Shown here: in pieces, positions 1 to 8,309 of the stretch
How positions within the stretch are numbered: the stretch's first letter is position 1
Layout: every line of letters starts with the position of its first letter
Origin: Haloferax prahovense DSM 18310
Lineage (GTDB): Archaea; Halobacteriota; Halobacteria; Halobacteriales; Haloferacaceae
Direction: 5' to 3'
Length of the DNA stretch: 64,000 bases
Assembly: GCF_000336815.1 (NCBI RefSeq)
Contig: NZ_AOLG01000009.1
Location: forward strand, 270,582 to 334,581
Notes under the pieces: model-generated
What the model was told of the DNA's origin: nothing
Seen by the model: the letters and a program-made list of their open reading frames with translations, nothing else
Databases searched by the model: none
Program-made: the position numbers and the translations under genes

Positions 1-1
1 C

Positions 2-553
2 CTCAGCGAAATCGACCGCATGGCCTCGGCGCTCGGCGTCCCGCGGTCGGTCCGCGAGGTCGCTTCGGTCATCTACCGCCGCGCGCTCAGCGAGGACCTG
101 ATTCGCGGGCGCTCCATCGAGGGCGTCGCCACCTCGGCGCTCTACGCCGCCTGTCGGAAGGAGGGCATTCCTCGTTCCCTCGAAGAGATTTCCGAGGTGT
201 CTCGCGTCGAGCGCAAGGAAATCGGGCGCACGTACCGCTACATCTCCCAGGAGCTCGGCCTGGAGATGCGGCCGGTGGACCCGAAGAAGTACGTCCCGCG
301 GTTTTCGTCCGAACTCGACCTCTCGAAGGAGGTCCAGTCGAAGGCGAACGAGATTATCGAGACGACCGCGGAACAGGGGCTTCTCTCCGGGAAGTCGCCG
401 ACCGGCTTCGCCGCCGCCGCAATCTACGCCGCCTCGCTTCTCTGCAACGAGAAGAAGACCCAGCGCGAGGTCGCCGAGGTCGCGCAGGTGACGGAAGTCA
501 CCATCCGGAACCGCTACCAAGAGCAGATCGAAGCGATGGGCATCCACACCTGA
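2..553 (+). CDS. tfb: Transcription initiation factor TFB, C-terminal part (5' end outside window)
   Basis: This is the archaeal TFIIB homologue that bridges the TATA/TBP complex and RNA polymerase. Only the cyclin-fold core is present. The first repeat carries the pattern [16 protein letters not shown] and the second carries [18 protein letters not shown], followed by a helix ending TIRNRYQEQ that reads the BRE. The frame is open to the window edge (LSEIDRM precedes the first Met), so the zinc ribbon and B-finger lie upstream of base 1. A second, complete TFB sits near the other end of the window at 60925-61932, and the two align closely in the core. Haloarchaea keep many TFB paralogues, so which promoters this one serves cannot be read from sequence. 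Confidence 0.95.
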   Translation, partial: LSEIDRMASALGVPRSVREVASVIYRRALSEDLIRGRSIEGVATSALYAACRKEGIPRSLEEISEVSRVERKEIGRTYRYISQELGLEMRPVDPKKYVPRFSSELDLSKEVQSKANEIIETTAEQGLLSGKSPTGFAAAAIYAASLLCNEKKTQREVAEVAQVTEVTIRNRYQEQIEAMGIHT

Positions 554-637
554 GCCCCGCCCGCGCGAGTCGCATCCCTTTCTGACCCCGGACGCGTCGC
601 CGAAGGTTCATACCCGCGGGCGACCCACGTCCGGTGA

Positions 638-1900
638 ATGCGGCTCGACGAGTACATGGACATCGAGCGGGACGAGCGCGCCGAGCGGCGGCGACTCGCC
701 GAGGAGAAGTCCTACGGCATCCTCGACCACCTCGAGACGTTCCAAGACCGGTTCGAGGAGACGGTGCAGGGAGACTCGCTGTACGGCGGCGTCTCCCCGT
801 CTATCTTCGTCGGGCGGTCGAACTACCCGAACGTCTCGACGGGCATCCTCTCGCCGGTCGGCCACGACGAGGACGCGGCGTCGTTCGAGACGAGCGCCGC
901 GTGGTACGACGAGGGCGTGAGCATCGACGACGTGTTCCAGCGGCGCACCTCGCTTTTGAACTCAAATCGCGGGACGAAGGTGACGAACGTCGCCGACTCG
1001 TGGGACGGCTTCCTCGGGACGCAACGCGAGGTCGCCATCGCCGACCGCCCCGTGACGGTCGAAATCGGCCTCGACGGGAAGCCGTCGCTCGACCTCGACG
1101 CCAGCGCCGACGACGTGGCGACCCCCGTCGGCCCGCGGGCCCGCGCCCGCTCCGCCGACCTCGCGGAGAACCCCCACGTTCCCAAACTGGTGAAAAAGAC
1201 GCTCGAAGACGACGACTGGAACGCCGAGGGCGCGATGACGTACCTCTACCGCCGCGGGTTCGACGTGTACGACATCAACACCATCCTCTCTGCGGGCGCG
1301 CTCGGCCAGACCGAACAGCGCCGACTCGTCCCGACGCGGTGGTCCATCACCGCCGTCGACGACACGCTCGGCCAGTATCTCCGCGGACAGGTCAAACACG
1401 CTGACAGCGTCGACGGCGTCGAAATCTACCGCAACGAGTTCATCGGCAACGCCTTCTGGGTCATCCTCGCACCGGGGCGCTGGGAGTTCGAACTGATAGA
1501 GCTGAAAGCCCCGGGGAGCGTCTGGAACCCCGACCCCGAGGCCGGGATGTACCTCGCGGCAGACCGCGAGGGCTACGAGGGCCGGACCGGCTACGTGAAC
1601 GAGACGGCCGGCGCGTACCACGCCTCCCGACTCGGCGTTCTCGAACACCTCCAGGAGCGCGGCCGACAGGCGAAGGCGCTCGTCATCAGGCACGTCTCCG
1701 ACGACTACTGGGGACCCGTCGGCGTCTGGCAGATACGCGAGTCCATCCGCCACGCCTTCGAAGGCGAGACGGCCGAAGCCGAGACGTTCGGCGACGCCGT
1801 CCGCGACGTGGCGGAGTACCTCCCGGTGTCGCTTGCGGACCTCCGGCGGAAGTCCACGATGGCTGCCGGCCTCCAGACCGACATCTTCGACTTCACGTGA
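638..1900 (+). CDS. nreA: DNA repair protein NreA
   Basis: The 420-residue protein matches the archaeal NreA family (DUF650/DUF651), a PCNA-associated DNA-repair factor linked in Haloferax to mitomycin C resistance together with UvrABC. The last residues, QTDIFDF plus one, form a PCNA-interacting (PIP-like) box at the extreme C-terminus, which is typical of the family. The N-terminus MRLDEYMDIERDERAERRR is the usual family start, so the ATG at 638 is preferred over the Met at codon 7. It stands alone, 84 nt after tfb. Assignment of the family is firm. The molecular activity is known only from genetics. Confidence 0.92.
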   Translation: MRLDEYMDIERDERAERRRLAEEKSYGILDHLETFQDRFEETVQGDSLYGGVSPSIFVGRSNYPNVSTGILSPVGHDEDAASFETSAAWYDEGVSIDDVFQRRTSLLNSNRGTKVTNVADSWDGFLGTQREVAIADRPVTVEIGLDGKPSLDLDASADDVATPVGPRARARSADLAENPHVPKLVKKTLEDDDWNAEGAMTYLYRRGFDVYDINTILSAGALGQTEQRRLVPTRWSITAVDDTLGQYLRGQVKHADSVDGVEIYRNEFIGNAFWVILAPGRWEFELIELKAPGSVWNPDPEAGMYLAADREGYEGRTGYVNETAGAYHASRLGVLEHLQERGRQAKALVIRHVSDDYWGPVGVWQIRESIRHAFEGETAEAETFGDAVRDVAEYLPVSLADLRRKSTMAAGLQTDIFDFT

Positions 1901-1936
1901 GCAACGTATTTTGACAGCCGGATAATACGTTTCCGC

Positions 1937-2110
1937 ATGGTTCCGTTACAGGTACCCGGCGGTCCCGAACTGCTCATCATCATCCTCATCTACGGCATCT
2001 TCGCGCTCCTCCCCGTGGTCGCGGCGCTCGTCGCGCTCTACCTGCTGTACAAGATTCGAAGCGACGTCAAGCGCATCGCGGACGCGGTCGACGCGCGAGA
2101 CGGGTTATAA
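1937..2110 (+). CDS. TatA-like single-membrane-segment mini-protein
   Basis: This 57-residue reading frame begins MVPLQVPGGPELLIIILI and continues with a long hydrophobic stretch (about residues 11-42), then a short basic-amphipathic tail KIRSDVKRIADAVDAR. The GGPELLIIILI start resembles the N-terminus of TatA translocase subunits, but here the membrane segment is about twice the TatA length and the tail is short, so it may only mimic TatA or be a membrane anchor. AT-rich sequence (GGATAATACG) about 15 nt upstream fits a promoter. The gene is complete, lies 36 nt after nreA and ends 34 nt before the convergent DUF302 gene. No function is assigned. Confidence 0.7.
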   Translation: MVPLQVPGGPELLIIILIYGIFALLPVVAALVALYLLYKIRSDVKRIADAVDARDGL

Positions 2111-2143
2111 CTCGAGACGGCTGGGTACGCTCGGTGACCTCGA

Positions 2144-2599
2144 TTATGCCTCGGCCGCGTCGAGGTTGGCGAGCGCCTGTTCGACGAGTTCGCCCGTGTC
2201 GGCGATGATGTCTGCCATCTCGTCGTTGTCGGGCGCGATACCGATGAGCCGGGCGACGCGCATGATGCTCAGGTGGTAGACGACCTGCTTGCCCGGTTCC
2301 TCCTCCCAGATGACCACGTTGCACGGGAAGAGCCCGCCCATCTTCTTGTCGGTGGCGTCGAGCGCGCGGTCCGCCATGTTCGGGTTACACGCGCCGAGGA
2401 CGTAGTAGGGGTCGCGGCCGGCGTCGACCTTCTCGTTGAGCATCTCGGAGGGCGAAAATTCGGTGGCGACACCGAACCCGGCGTCGGTGAAGGCCTCGCG
2501 GACGCGCTCGATTGCGGCCTCGTGTTCCATTTCGAGGACGACGCGCTCCTCGCCGATGTCTTCCGGTTTGATGGCGCTGGGGTCGATTGGGAGTGCCAT
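2144..2599 (-). CDS. DUF302 domain protein
   Basis: A 151-residue DUF302 protein. The domain hallmarks are visible in the middle and C-terminal half: YYVLGACNPNMADRALD and GGLFPCNVVIWEEEPGKQVV, with the conserved Cys in each. The family is widespread and of unproven biochemistry; links to oxidative or sulfur stress have been suggested for some members. The ATG at 2599 (MALPIDPSAIK) is chosen because the domain starts shortly after it; an upstream Met would add 26 basic residues unlike the rest of this acidic protein. It is separated by 50 nt from the GrpB-family gene upstream on the same strand. Confidence 0.85.
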   Translation of the reverse strand: MALPIDPSAIKPEDIGEERVVLEMEHEAAIERVREAFTDAGFGVATEFSPSEMLNEKVDAGRDPYYVLGACNPNMADRALDATDKKMGGLFPCNVVIWEEEPGKQVVYHLSIMRVARLIGIAPDNDEMADIIADTGELVEQALANLDAAEA

Positions 2600-2649
2600 G
2601 ACCCACCGTTGACTCCCCGTCGGGGAAAAGGTATGGTAGTGTGCTTGAC

Positions 2650-3261
2650 CTACACGAGCGAGTCGTCGCCTTCCCACGACGCGGCGTCGTCGAGCACGGA
2701 TTCGACGAACGACGCCTTCGCGTTCGTGTATCGACTCCGGCCGTCCGGGTGCGCCTCGGCGAGCCTGCGCTTGTGTCGCTCGTACTCGGCCGCGAGGTCG
2801 CCGTCTGCGCGAAGGACGTCGCGGAAGGTGACCTGCTCGCGGTGGCAGTCGCTCCCGGCTTCGGTCACGGAGAGATAGTGCGTCCGTCGCTCGGGCGGGC
2901 CGCGGACGAAAAACCGGCGGTCGGGAACGTCGTCGTCGGGTCGTTCTTCGTAGCCCGCGGCTTCGAGCGCCCGCGCAACGTCGCCGGCGTCGTCGAGGTC
3001 GGAGACGAGGACGAGCAGGTCGAGGATGGGCTTTGCGGCTAATCCCGGAACTGCGGTGCTTCCGACGTGTTCGAACCGGACGCCGTTCTCGTCGGCGGCA
3101 CAGAGTCGTGGTCGCAGGCGCTCGACCTCGCGCTCGTACGCCTCGCGCCAGCGCGAGGCGTGCGCGACGAGTTCCACGGTGCCGCGGGCGAGGCCGAGCG
3201 ACGGATACGGCTCGTCGTCGTCGGCCGCGGACCCGTCCTTGCGGTCGTCGCCGTCGCTCAT
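2650..3261 (-). CDS. GrpB family protein (UPF0157)
   Basis: The 203-residue product belongs to the GrpB/UPF0157 family, which has a nucleotidyltransferase-like fold. The signature RFEHVGSTAVPGLAAKPILD is present, with GSTAVPG and the following Asp at the usual positions, then FFVRG and RTHYLSV further on. The reaction is unknown for most members. The start at 3261 is supported by a four-base ATGA overlap with the stop of the upstream CPBP-family gene, which indicates translational coupling. An in-frame start six codons further upstream would lie inside that gene. It is probably the last gene of a DUF5789-CPBP-GrpB operon. Confidence 0.85.
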   Translation of the reverse strand: MSDGDDRKDGSAADDDEPYPSLGLARGTVELVAHASRWREAYEREVERLRPRLCAADENGVRFEHVGSTAVPGLAAKPILDLLVLVSDLDDAGDVARALEAAGYEERPDDDVPDRRFFVRGPPERRTHYLSVTEAGSDCHREQVTFRDVLRADGDLAAEYERHKRRLAEAHPDGRSRYTNAKASFVESVLDDAASWEGDDSLV

Positions 3262-3929
3262 AGCGGAATCGGGAGCCACTGGAGCGCCGAAGCGACCTGC
3301 TCGGGCGGCAACAGCGGCGGGTGGAGCACGAGCCAGTCCAAGAGGATGAGCCCGCCGCCGTGGGCGACGATGGAGGGCAGAATCGAGTCGCTCTCGTAGT
3401 CGACGAGGCCGAACAGCACGTCCGTCGGTGCCGACAGGAGAATCTCTATCGGGGGCTTACCGACGTGGTGAAACGCGTAGAGCACCGGGCTGATGAGCGC
3501 GCTCTTCCGGCCGATTTCGCGGACGCCGACGCAGAGCAGGCCGCGGTAGTACGTCTCGGCCGCGACGACGACGAGCAACTGCTGGGCTGCGTGCGGGAGG
3601 AAGTCGGCGAGGGCGGTCGAGGTGTGCCACATCGGGTAGTAGGCCCGAATCGACGGGAGGCTCGACCCGACGAGGTAAAACGGGAGAACGAACAGCGCGA
3701 GGAGAACCGTGTTGCGGAGCGCCGCCCGGTCGACGTTCCAGCCGAGGTTGCGACCGTGGGCGAGCGCGAGCGCTCCGGGTACGAGGATGAACAGGAGGGC
3801 GTCGTGGACCGCGCGGTAGGTGAGGTCGCCCGCGGGAAGCGGCCAGAGACTCCACGCGGCCCCGACGATGCCCCCGACGATGAGGGCGCGGTAGAGCCAC
3901 GGGAGGCGGGCGAGCCGGCGGCGCAACAC
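3258..3929 (-). CDS. Divergent CPBP-family membrane protein (incomplete protease motifs)
   Basis: A 223-residue polytopic protein with about six hydrophobic segments and the layout of a CPBP (CAAX protease/bacteriocin-processing) domain. The first motif reads AETYYRG near residues 124-130, where active members have EExxxRG. The second histidine region is YAFHH (about 151-155), and the last motif is HGGGL (190-194), where the family usually has HxxxN. The first glutamate and the last asparagine are therefore missing, so protease activity is doubtful. I chose the GTG at 3929, two bases after the DUF5789 stop, because everything further upstream in this frame is Arg-rich out-of-frame sequence of that gene. 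The start is moderately certain. Confidence 0.75.
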   Translation of the reverse strand: MLRRRLARLPWLYRALIVGGIVGAAWSLWPLPAGDLTYRAVHDALLFILVPGALALAHGRNLGWNVDRAALRNTVLLALFVLPFYLVGSSLPSIRAYYPMWHTSTALADFLPHAAQQLLVVVAAETYYRGLLCVGVREIGRKSALISPVLYAFHHVGKPPIEILLSAPTDVLFGLVDYESDSILPSIVAHGGGLILLDWLVLHPPLLPPEQVASALQWLPIPL

Positions 3930-3931
3930 CG

Positions 3932-4213
3932 TTATTCCGTCTGAACGGGGTCGCGGCCGACGATGTCGAGCACGTCGTCGACGAAGGTCTGTCGCGTCTC
4001 GAAGTAGGTCTCGTCGGCCTCGGCGAGCACGTCTTCGAGGCTCTGGGGACCGTCGGGCGTGCGGAGGACCGCGTCGCCTTCTTTGTTCAGAATGCTGCTC
4101 TTTTCTTGCGGCCACGTCAGTCGGGAGGCGACGCGCGCGAGAGGCGCACCTTCGACGGACGCGCCCGTACCGAGTTCGACGGCGGGTGCCTCGTCTGCTT
4201 CCTCGTCAGCCAT
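3932..4213 (-). CDS. DUF5789 family protein
   Basis: A 93-residue acidic protein found across haloarchaea, with a recognisable core: GAPLARVASRLTWPQEKS, then RTPDGPQSLEDVL and a C-terminal VVDDVLD-like helix. It looks like a small single-domain regulator or adaptor, but no activity is known. It heads a probable three-gene leftward operon, with the next start codon two bases after its stop. The family name is from memory of the DUF5789 pattern. Confidence 0.75.
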   Translation of the reverse strand: MADEEADEAPAVELGTGASVEGAPLARVASRLTWPQEKSSILNKEGDAVLRTPDGPQSLEDVLAEADETYFETRQTFVDDVLDIVGRDPVQTE

Positions 4214-4385
4214 GCGCGAGGGTTAGCCACCGCGCATGATAATCCCTTCGAGATTCGCATGCGACCGTGACGCACTCGCGGCGCGGCGAACGAGCCGCCG
4301 CACGGATATCGACAGCCCGCGACGTGTCGAGAAACAGACAATCGTCTGACGCATCGTTTTAGGGGCTGCTTTCGTAGTCGGGGCC

Positions 4386-5378
4386 ATGACCAGTCTTTCG
4401 GAGGCGTACCACGGCGGCCGGGGCGGGCCGAGTCTCCGACGGCTGTCCCTGGGCTTCGGGGGGTTCCTCCTCGGCGTGTTGCTCGTCGTCGCGGGCATCG
4501 TCGTCGCGACCACCGACGTGTACACGTCTGGTGGAGCGACCCTCGGCGAAGCGCGCGAACTCGGGGGCATCCTCGGAGGCATCGGCGTCCCCGCCGTCTT
4601 CCTCGGCGTCCTCGCGGTCCTCCCCGCGAGCCGTCGAACCCGCGCCGCGTCGCTCATCGGAGCGAGCATCGCCGTTCTCGGCGTCGCGCTCTTCTCGCAC
4701 GCGTACCCCTGTCAGTGGACCGGCGCGACCTGCGGGGCCGGGCTCACCGACCTCACCCTCGAAACCGTCGCCGTCTACTTCTTCGGCACGCTCACGACGT
4801 TCTGGTGTCTGTTCGTCGGCGTCGCCAACTTCAAGACGCGGAACGACCCCGGCGGCACGGCCACGGTTCAGGTGACGAAGAAGGGAGAAACCCGCGTCGT
4901 CGAAGTCGAGAAGTCCGGCGGCGGACTCGGCGGCATCGGTTTCCTCGGCGGCACGCCCGACGGTGACGTCCAGACGCAGACGAACCAGTCGACCGCCGGA
5001 GCCAACCCGAACGCCGGCGCGACCGACGGCGGCGCGTCGACGCAGGACATCACCCCGCTTGACGTCGAACCATCGGCCTCGGCCTCGACGTCGTCGGACG
5101 GGTCGAACGCCCCCGCCCCCGACGCCTCGTCGACGGGCCGGTCCGGCGTCGACACCGTCCAGTCGGCGGAATCGGAGCGCTCGCCGGCGGGCGCGGCCGA
5201 CCACCCCGCCGCGGACCGCCCGGCGAACGCTACGGTCGGCGACCGCTACTGCGGCAACTGCACGTACTTCGAGTACGTCCGCACCTCCGACGGGCTCAAG
5301 CCCTACTGTGCGGCCCACGACGAGATGATGCGGGACATGGAAGCCTGCGACGAGTGGTTCCCGCGCCGCCGCGAGTAG
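4386..5378 (+). CDS. Haloarchaeal membrane protein with C-terminal Cys-rich motif (DUF7139-like)
   Basis: The 330-residue protein has four predicted membrane segments in its first half (about 20-42, 58-80, 86-105 and 127-150). A cytoplasmic or external KKGETRVVEVEKSG strip follows, then a long Ser/Thr/Asp/Gly-rich linker (about 175-280) and a C-terminal module with YCGNCTYFEY and YCAAHDEMMRDMEACDEW. The Cys/His spacing suggests a small metal site. The architecture is conserved in haloarchaea, and I recall it as DUF7139. Its role is unknown. It is transcribed alone, with divergent and convergent neighbours on either side. Confidence 0.75.
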   Translation: MTSLSEAYHGGRGGPSLRRLSLGFGGFLLGVLLVVAGIVVATTDVYTSGGATLGEARELGGILGGIGVPAVFLGVLAVLPASRRTRAASLIGASIAVLGVALFSHAYPCQWTGATCGAGLTDLTLETVAVYFFGTLTTFWCLFVGVANFKTRNDPGGTATVQVTKKGETRVVEVEKSGGGLGGIGFLGGTPDGDVQTQTNQSTAGANPNAGATDGGASTQDITPLDVEPSASASTSSDGSNAPAPDASSTGRSGVDTVQSAESERSPAGAADHPAADRPANATVGDRYCGNCTYFEYVRTSDGLKPYCAAHDEMMRDMEACDEWFPRRRE

Positions 5379-5419
5379 TCCCGCCGCCGAACCCGGACGA
5401 CCCGACGACCGCGTACCGC

Positions 5420-5983
5420 TTACTGTTCTCCGCCGTCCAATCTCGCTTCCACGTCGCGCCAGTGGCTCCCGCACCAGAACACCTGCCCGCAGTCGCGACA
5501 CCGCCACAGCGCCGTCTCCTTCGGGTCGGGCGCGTAGTCGGGGACCGGTTCGTCGCGGCCGACGGCCTCCACGCGGCCGTTACAGGCGCCGCACCGCGAC
5601 GGCTCCTCGTCCAGCGAAACCGCGAAGCCGACCGATTCGAGTTCGCGGAGTTGCGCGATTGGTTCCCGTTCGGCGAGGAGGACGCTCCGGGAGGCTCGCT
5701 CGGCCAGTCGCACGTCGCGTGTGAGAAGAACACGCCTCTCGGCGTCCGCTCGTGCGAGCAGGCTGTCGTCGCCGGGGTCGGTTCGGGGGTCGCGGTTACC
5801 TTCAGAATCACCCGCCTCGTCCTCGCTGTCGAGCGCATATTCGGCGTCGTAGCCGCACATCCGCAGGTAGGTGGCGAGTTTGCCGAGCATCACGTCCAAG
5901 AGGAGCGCGGTGTCGCCGGGTGCCGCCCTATCGACGCCCGAGGCGACCGTGCCGGGGTGGTCTGACCCGATGTCGTCGGTCAC
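5420..5983 (-). CDS. Mut7-C RNase domain protein (PIN-like fold plus zinc ribbon)
   Basis: A 187-residue stand-alone Mut7-C (DUF82) protein. The N-terminal PIN-like part shows LLLDVMLGKLATYLRMCGYD and VLLTRDVRLAERA, which hold the acidic residues expected for metal-dependent RNA cleavage. The C-terminal zinc ribbon has CGACNG and WRCRDCGQVFWCGSHW. A 20-residue acidic insert (about 50-70) separates them. The start at 5983 overlaps the polX stop by ATGA, so it is translated from the DUF5788-polX transcript. Nuclease activity is inferred from the family; substrate unknown. Confidence 0.88.
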   Translation of the reverse strand: MTDDIGSDHPGTVASGVDRAAPGDTALLLDVMLGKLATYLRMCGYDAEYALDSEDEAGDSEGNRDPRTDPGDDSLLARADAERRVLLTRDVRLAERASRSVLLAEREPIAQLRELESVGFAVSLDEEPSRCGACNGRVEAVGRDEPVPDYAPDPKETALWRCRDCGQVFWCGSHWRDVEARLDGGEQ

Positions 5984-7728
5984 TCGAGGAAGTCGGACAG
6001 TCCCTCGACCGACCGCGCGTTCAACACGTCCGCGGTCTCGACCCAGCCGCGGCGGGCCGTGTGGACCCCGTAGCGGGCGTGGTCAAGTTCGGCCGGTCGG
6101 TGGGCGTCGGTGTCGATGACGACCGTTGCACCCGCCTCGACGGCGATTTTGAGCGCCTCGCCGTTCAGGTCGAGGCGGTACGGGCTGGCGTTGAGTTCGA
6201 GCGCGACTCCGTTTTCGACGGCGGCCTCGGCGAGTCGCTCGTAGTCGAGGGGCAGGCCGGGGCGCTGATTGATGAGCCGGCCGGTCGGGTGGCCGAGAAT
6301 GTCCACCCCGGGGTGCTCCATCGCGGTGACGAGCCGTTCGGTGGCCGTCTCGCGGTCCTGGTCGAGCGCGCTGTGGGGCGAGGCGACCACTACGTCGAGT
6401 TGGTCAAGCACGTCGTCGGCGACGGAGATGCCGCCCTCGGCGTCGATGTTGGCCTCGACGCCGGTGAACACCGCGATGTCGGCGTCGTCGGCGACGGCAC
6501 GGACCTCGTCAATCTGGTCGAGCAGGTCGTCGTCCTCGACGCCGACGCCGCCGACCATGCCGGGGCCGGTGGCGTGGTCGGTGACGGCGTGGTAGTCGTA
6601 CCCGCGTTCCTCGGCGGCCGCGACCATCTCCGCGACCGTGTTGTCGCCGTCGGACCAGTCGGTGTGGGTGTGGAGGTCGCCGCGGAGGTCGCCCTCCGCG
6701 ACGAGGTCGGGCAGGTCGCCGTCGGCGGCGCGCTCGATTTCGCCGGTGTCCTCGCGCATCTCCGGCGGGACGAGCGGGAGGTCGAGCGCGGCGTACATCG
6801 ACTCCTCGGTGTCGCCGGCGACGCGGGCTCCGGCCCGCGGGCCGTCATCGGGGTCGTCCACGTCGGAGATGTCGAACATCCCGTACTCGTTCATCTTGAG
6901 GCCGCGGTCGATGGCGATGTTGCGGAGGTGGACGTTGTGGTCCTTGCTCCCGGTGAAATACTGGAGCGCCGCGCCGTACTCCGCGGGGTCGACGACGCGG
7001 AGGTCGACCCGCATCCCGTTCACCCGGACGCTCGCCTTCTGCTCGCCCGCCTCGATGGTGTCGCCGACGAGGTCCCACGCGAGGAAGCGGTCGATGACCG
7101 CCTCGGCGTCGGCGCTCTCGGCGAGCACGTCGATGTCGCCGACCGTCTCGCGCCACCGCCGCATCGACCCCGCGGGTTCGACCCTCCCGACGGCGTCGTG
7201 GCCGCCGAGGTACGCGAGCAGGTCGTCGGCGACGGGTCGCGCCTTCCCCAGCAGTTCGCGGCCGGTCGCTTCGCGGGCGAACTCGATGCCGTCGAGGATG
7301 TTCGCCTCGGTCTTCGCGCCGAACCCCTTGACCTCCTGTATCTTGCCGTCGCGGGCGGCCGCTTCGAGGTCGTCGAGGTCGGCGACGCCGAGTGCCTCGT
7401 ACAGTTTGCCGACCGTCTTCGGGCCGACGCCCTCGACGCTCGTCAGCCCAGCCATGTCAACCGGGAGGTCCGCGCGGAGCTCCTCCAATTCCTCGATGCG
7501 GCCCGTCTCGACGTACTCGACGATTTTCGAGGCGATGGCGTCGCCGACGCGGTCTATCTCTTGGACCGCGTCTTCGCCCTCCGCGGCGAGTTCCTCGACG
7601 GGCTTCGGATGCTCGCGGACGTTCTCGGCGGCGCGGCGGTAGCTCGACGGCTTGTAGGCCACGTCCTTCGCCTCCAGCAGGTCGGCGAACTCCTCCAGCA
7701 GGCTCGCTATCTCGTCGTTTCGGCTCAT
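5980..7728 (-). CDS. polX: Family X DNA polymerase with PHP domain (PolX)
   Basis: The 582-residue bacterial/archaeal-type PolX combines gap-filling DNA polymerase and PHP exonuclease domains for base-excision or end repair. Visible in order: an 8-kDa-like helical domain with HhH motifs (VEGVGPKTVGKLY about 98-110, and VKGFGAKTEANIL about 133-145), the nucleotidyltransferase motif GSMRR...GDIDVL with Asp198/Asp200, the third Asp in RVDLRV (242), and the PHP domain beginning GDLHTHTDWSDGD near 350. All key residues are intact. It overlaps the DUF5788 gene upstream and the Mut7-C gene downstream by ATGA, forming a tightly coupled operon. Confidence 0.96.
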   Translation of the reverse strand: MSRNDEIASLLEEFADLLEAKDVAYKPSSYRRAAENVREHPKPVEELAAEGEDAVQEIDRVGDAIASKIVEYVETGRIEELEELRADLPVDMAGLTSVEGVGPKTVGKLYEALGVADLDDLEAAARDGKIQEVKGFGAKTEANILDGIEFAREATGRELLGKARPVADDLLAYLGGHDAVGRVEPAGSMRRWRETVGDIDVLAESADAEAVIDRFLAWDLVGDTIEAGEQKASVRVNGMRVDLRVVDPAEYGAALQYFTGSKDHNVHLRNIAIDRGLKMNEYGMFDISDVDDPDDGPRAGARVAGDTEESMYAALDLPLVPPEMREDTGEIERAADGDLPDLVAEGDLRGDLHTHTDWSDGDNTVAEMVAAAEERGYDYHAVTDHATGPGMVGGVGVEDDDLLDQIDEVRAVADDADIAVFTGVEANIDAEGGISVADDVLDQLDVVVASPHSALDQDRETATERLVTAMEHPGVDILGHPTGRLINQRPGLPLDYERLAEAAVENGVALELNASPYRLDLNGEALKIAVEAGATVVIDTDAHRPAELDHARYGVHTARRGWVETADVLNARSVEGLSDFLE

Positions 7729-8165
7729 CGGCCGCCCCGTTTGCCCTTGCCGCCGTCGCGGCCCAGCGCCTTCTTCAGGAAGTTCATCCAGCGCTTCTGG
7801 TCCGCGGCGTTCTGGAGGGTCTCTTCCTGTTCGAGGTCGACCGGCCGAAGCTGTTCGAGGGCGTTCAGCGCCCGGTCGATGCCGACGATGTCCTCGACCA
7901 GCCGCCGACCCTCGTCGTAGCTCACCTCGTTGTCCTCGATTCGCTGGAGCCGTTCGAGGCGCTCGCGGCGGAGGTTCCGCTTCGCCTGGTCGACGCGCTC
8001 CCGCTCGCCCGACGGAATGGTGTCGCGGCGCTTTATCTCGAAGACGAACTCTCTGAGGTCTATCTCCTCGCCTTGGACCTCGATGCGGTCGGGAATCTGC
8101 GTGCCGACGGTCGCACCCTCCCGATTGACGCGCTCCAAGAGCTGTTTACGCTCGAACTCCTTCAC
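7725..8165 (-). CDS. DUF5788 family protein
   Basis: A 146-residue, highly charged and mostly helical protein, recalled as DUF5788. It contains FVFEIKRRDTIPSGERERV and long basic/acidic helices (about 50-125), and it ends in a Lys/Arg/Gly-rich tail GRDGGKGKRGGR that could bind nucleic acid. It is the first gene of the coupled DUF5788-polX-Mut7-C operon, and the polX start overlaps its stop by ATGA. Context suggests a DNA- or RNA-maintenance role, but that is inference only. Confidence 0.75.
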   Translation of the reverse strand: MKEFERKQLLERVNREGATVGTQIPDRIEVQGEEIDLREFVFEIKRRDTIPSGERERVDQAKRNLRRERLERLQRIEDNEVSYDEGRRLVEDIVGIDRALNALEQLRPVDLEQEETLQNAADQKRWMNFLKKALGRDGGKGKRGGR

Positions 8166-8309
8166 GTCCGGTCGTTGTCCCGCGCGGCACTTCGCTCCTT
8201 CGACCGGTCCGGCTCAACTCTCTCGACCCGCTGAGCGTCCTGCCGAGAAACAGGTCCGAAACCCCCGAATAACGGTTATTCTCTCGGCCGTCGTACTCTC
8301 TGCTGGACC

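Noticed and set aside
2045-2050. TGTACA in the mini-protein gene
   Set aside because: It is a single copy within a coding sequence and not near a promoter of an aromatic gene.
4516-4526. TGTACA within a coding region considered as a TRP box
   Set aside because: Single copies occur at several coding positions, as expected by chance in 64 kb. Only the pair before trpC is placed like an operator.
5752-7920. A 722-codon + strand frame opposite polX
   Set aside because: It is antisense to polX, which has all expected motifs. The frame is open because GC-rich codons rarely form stops in this register.
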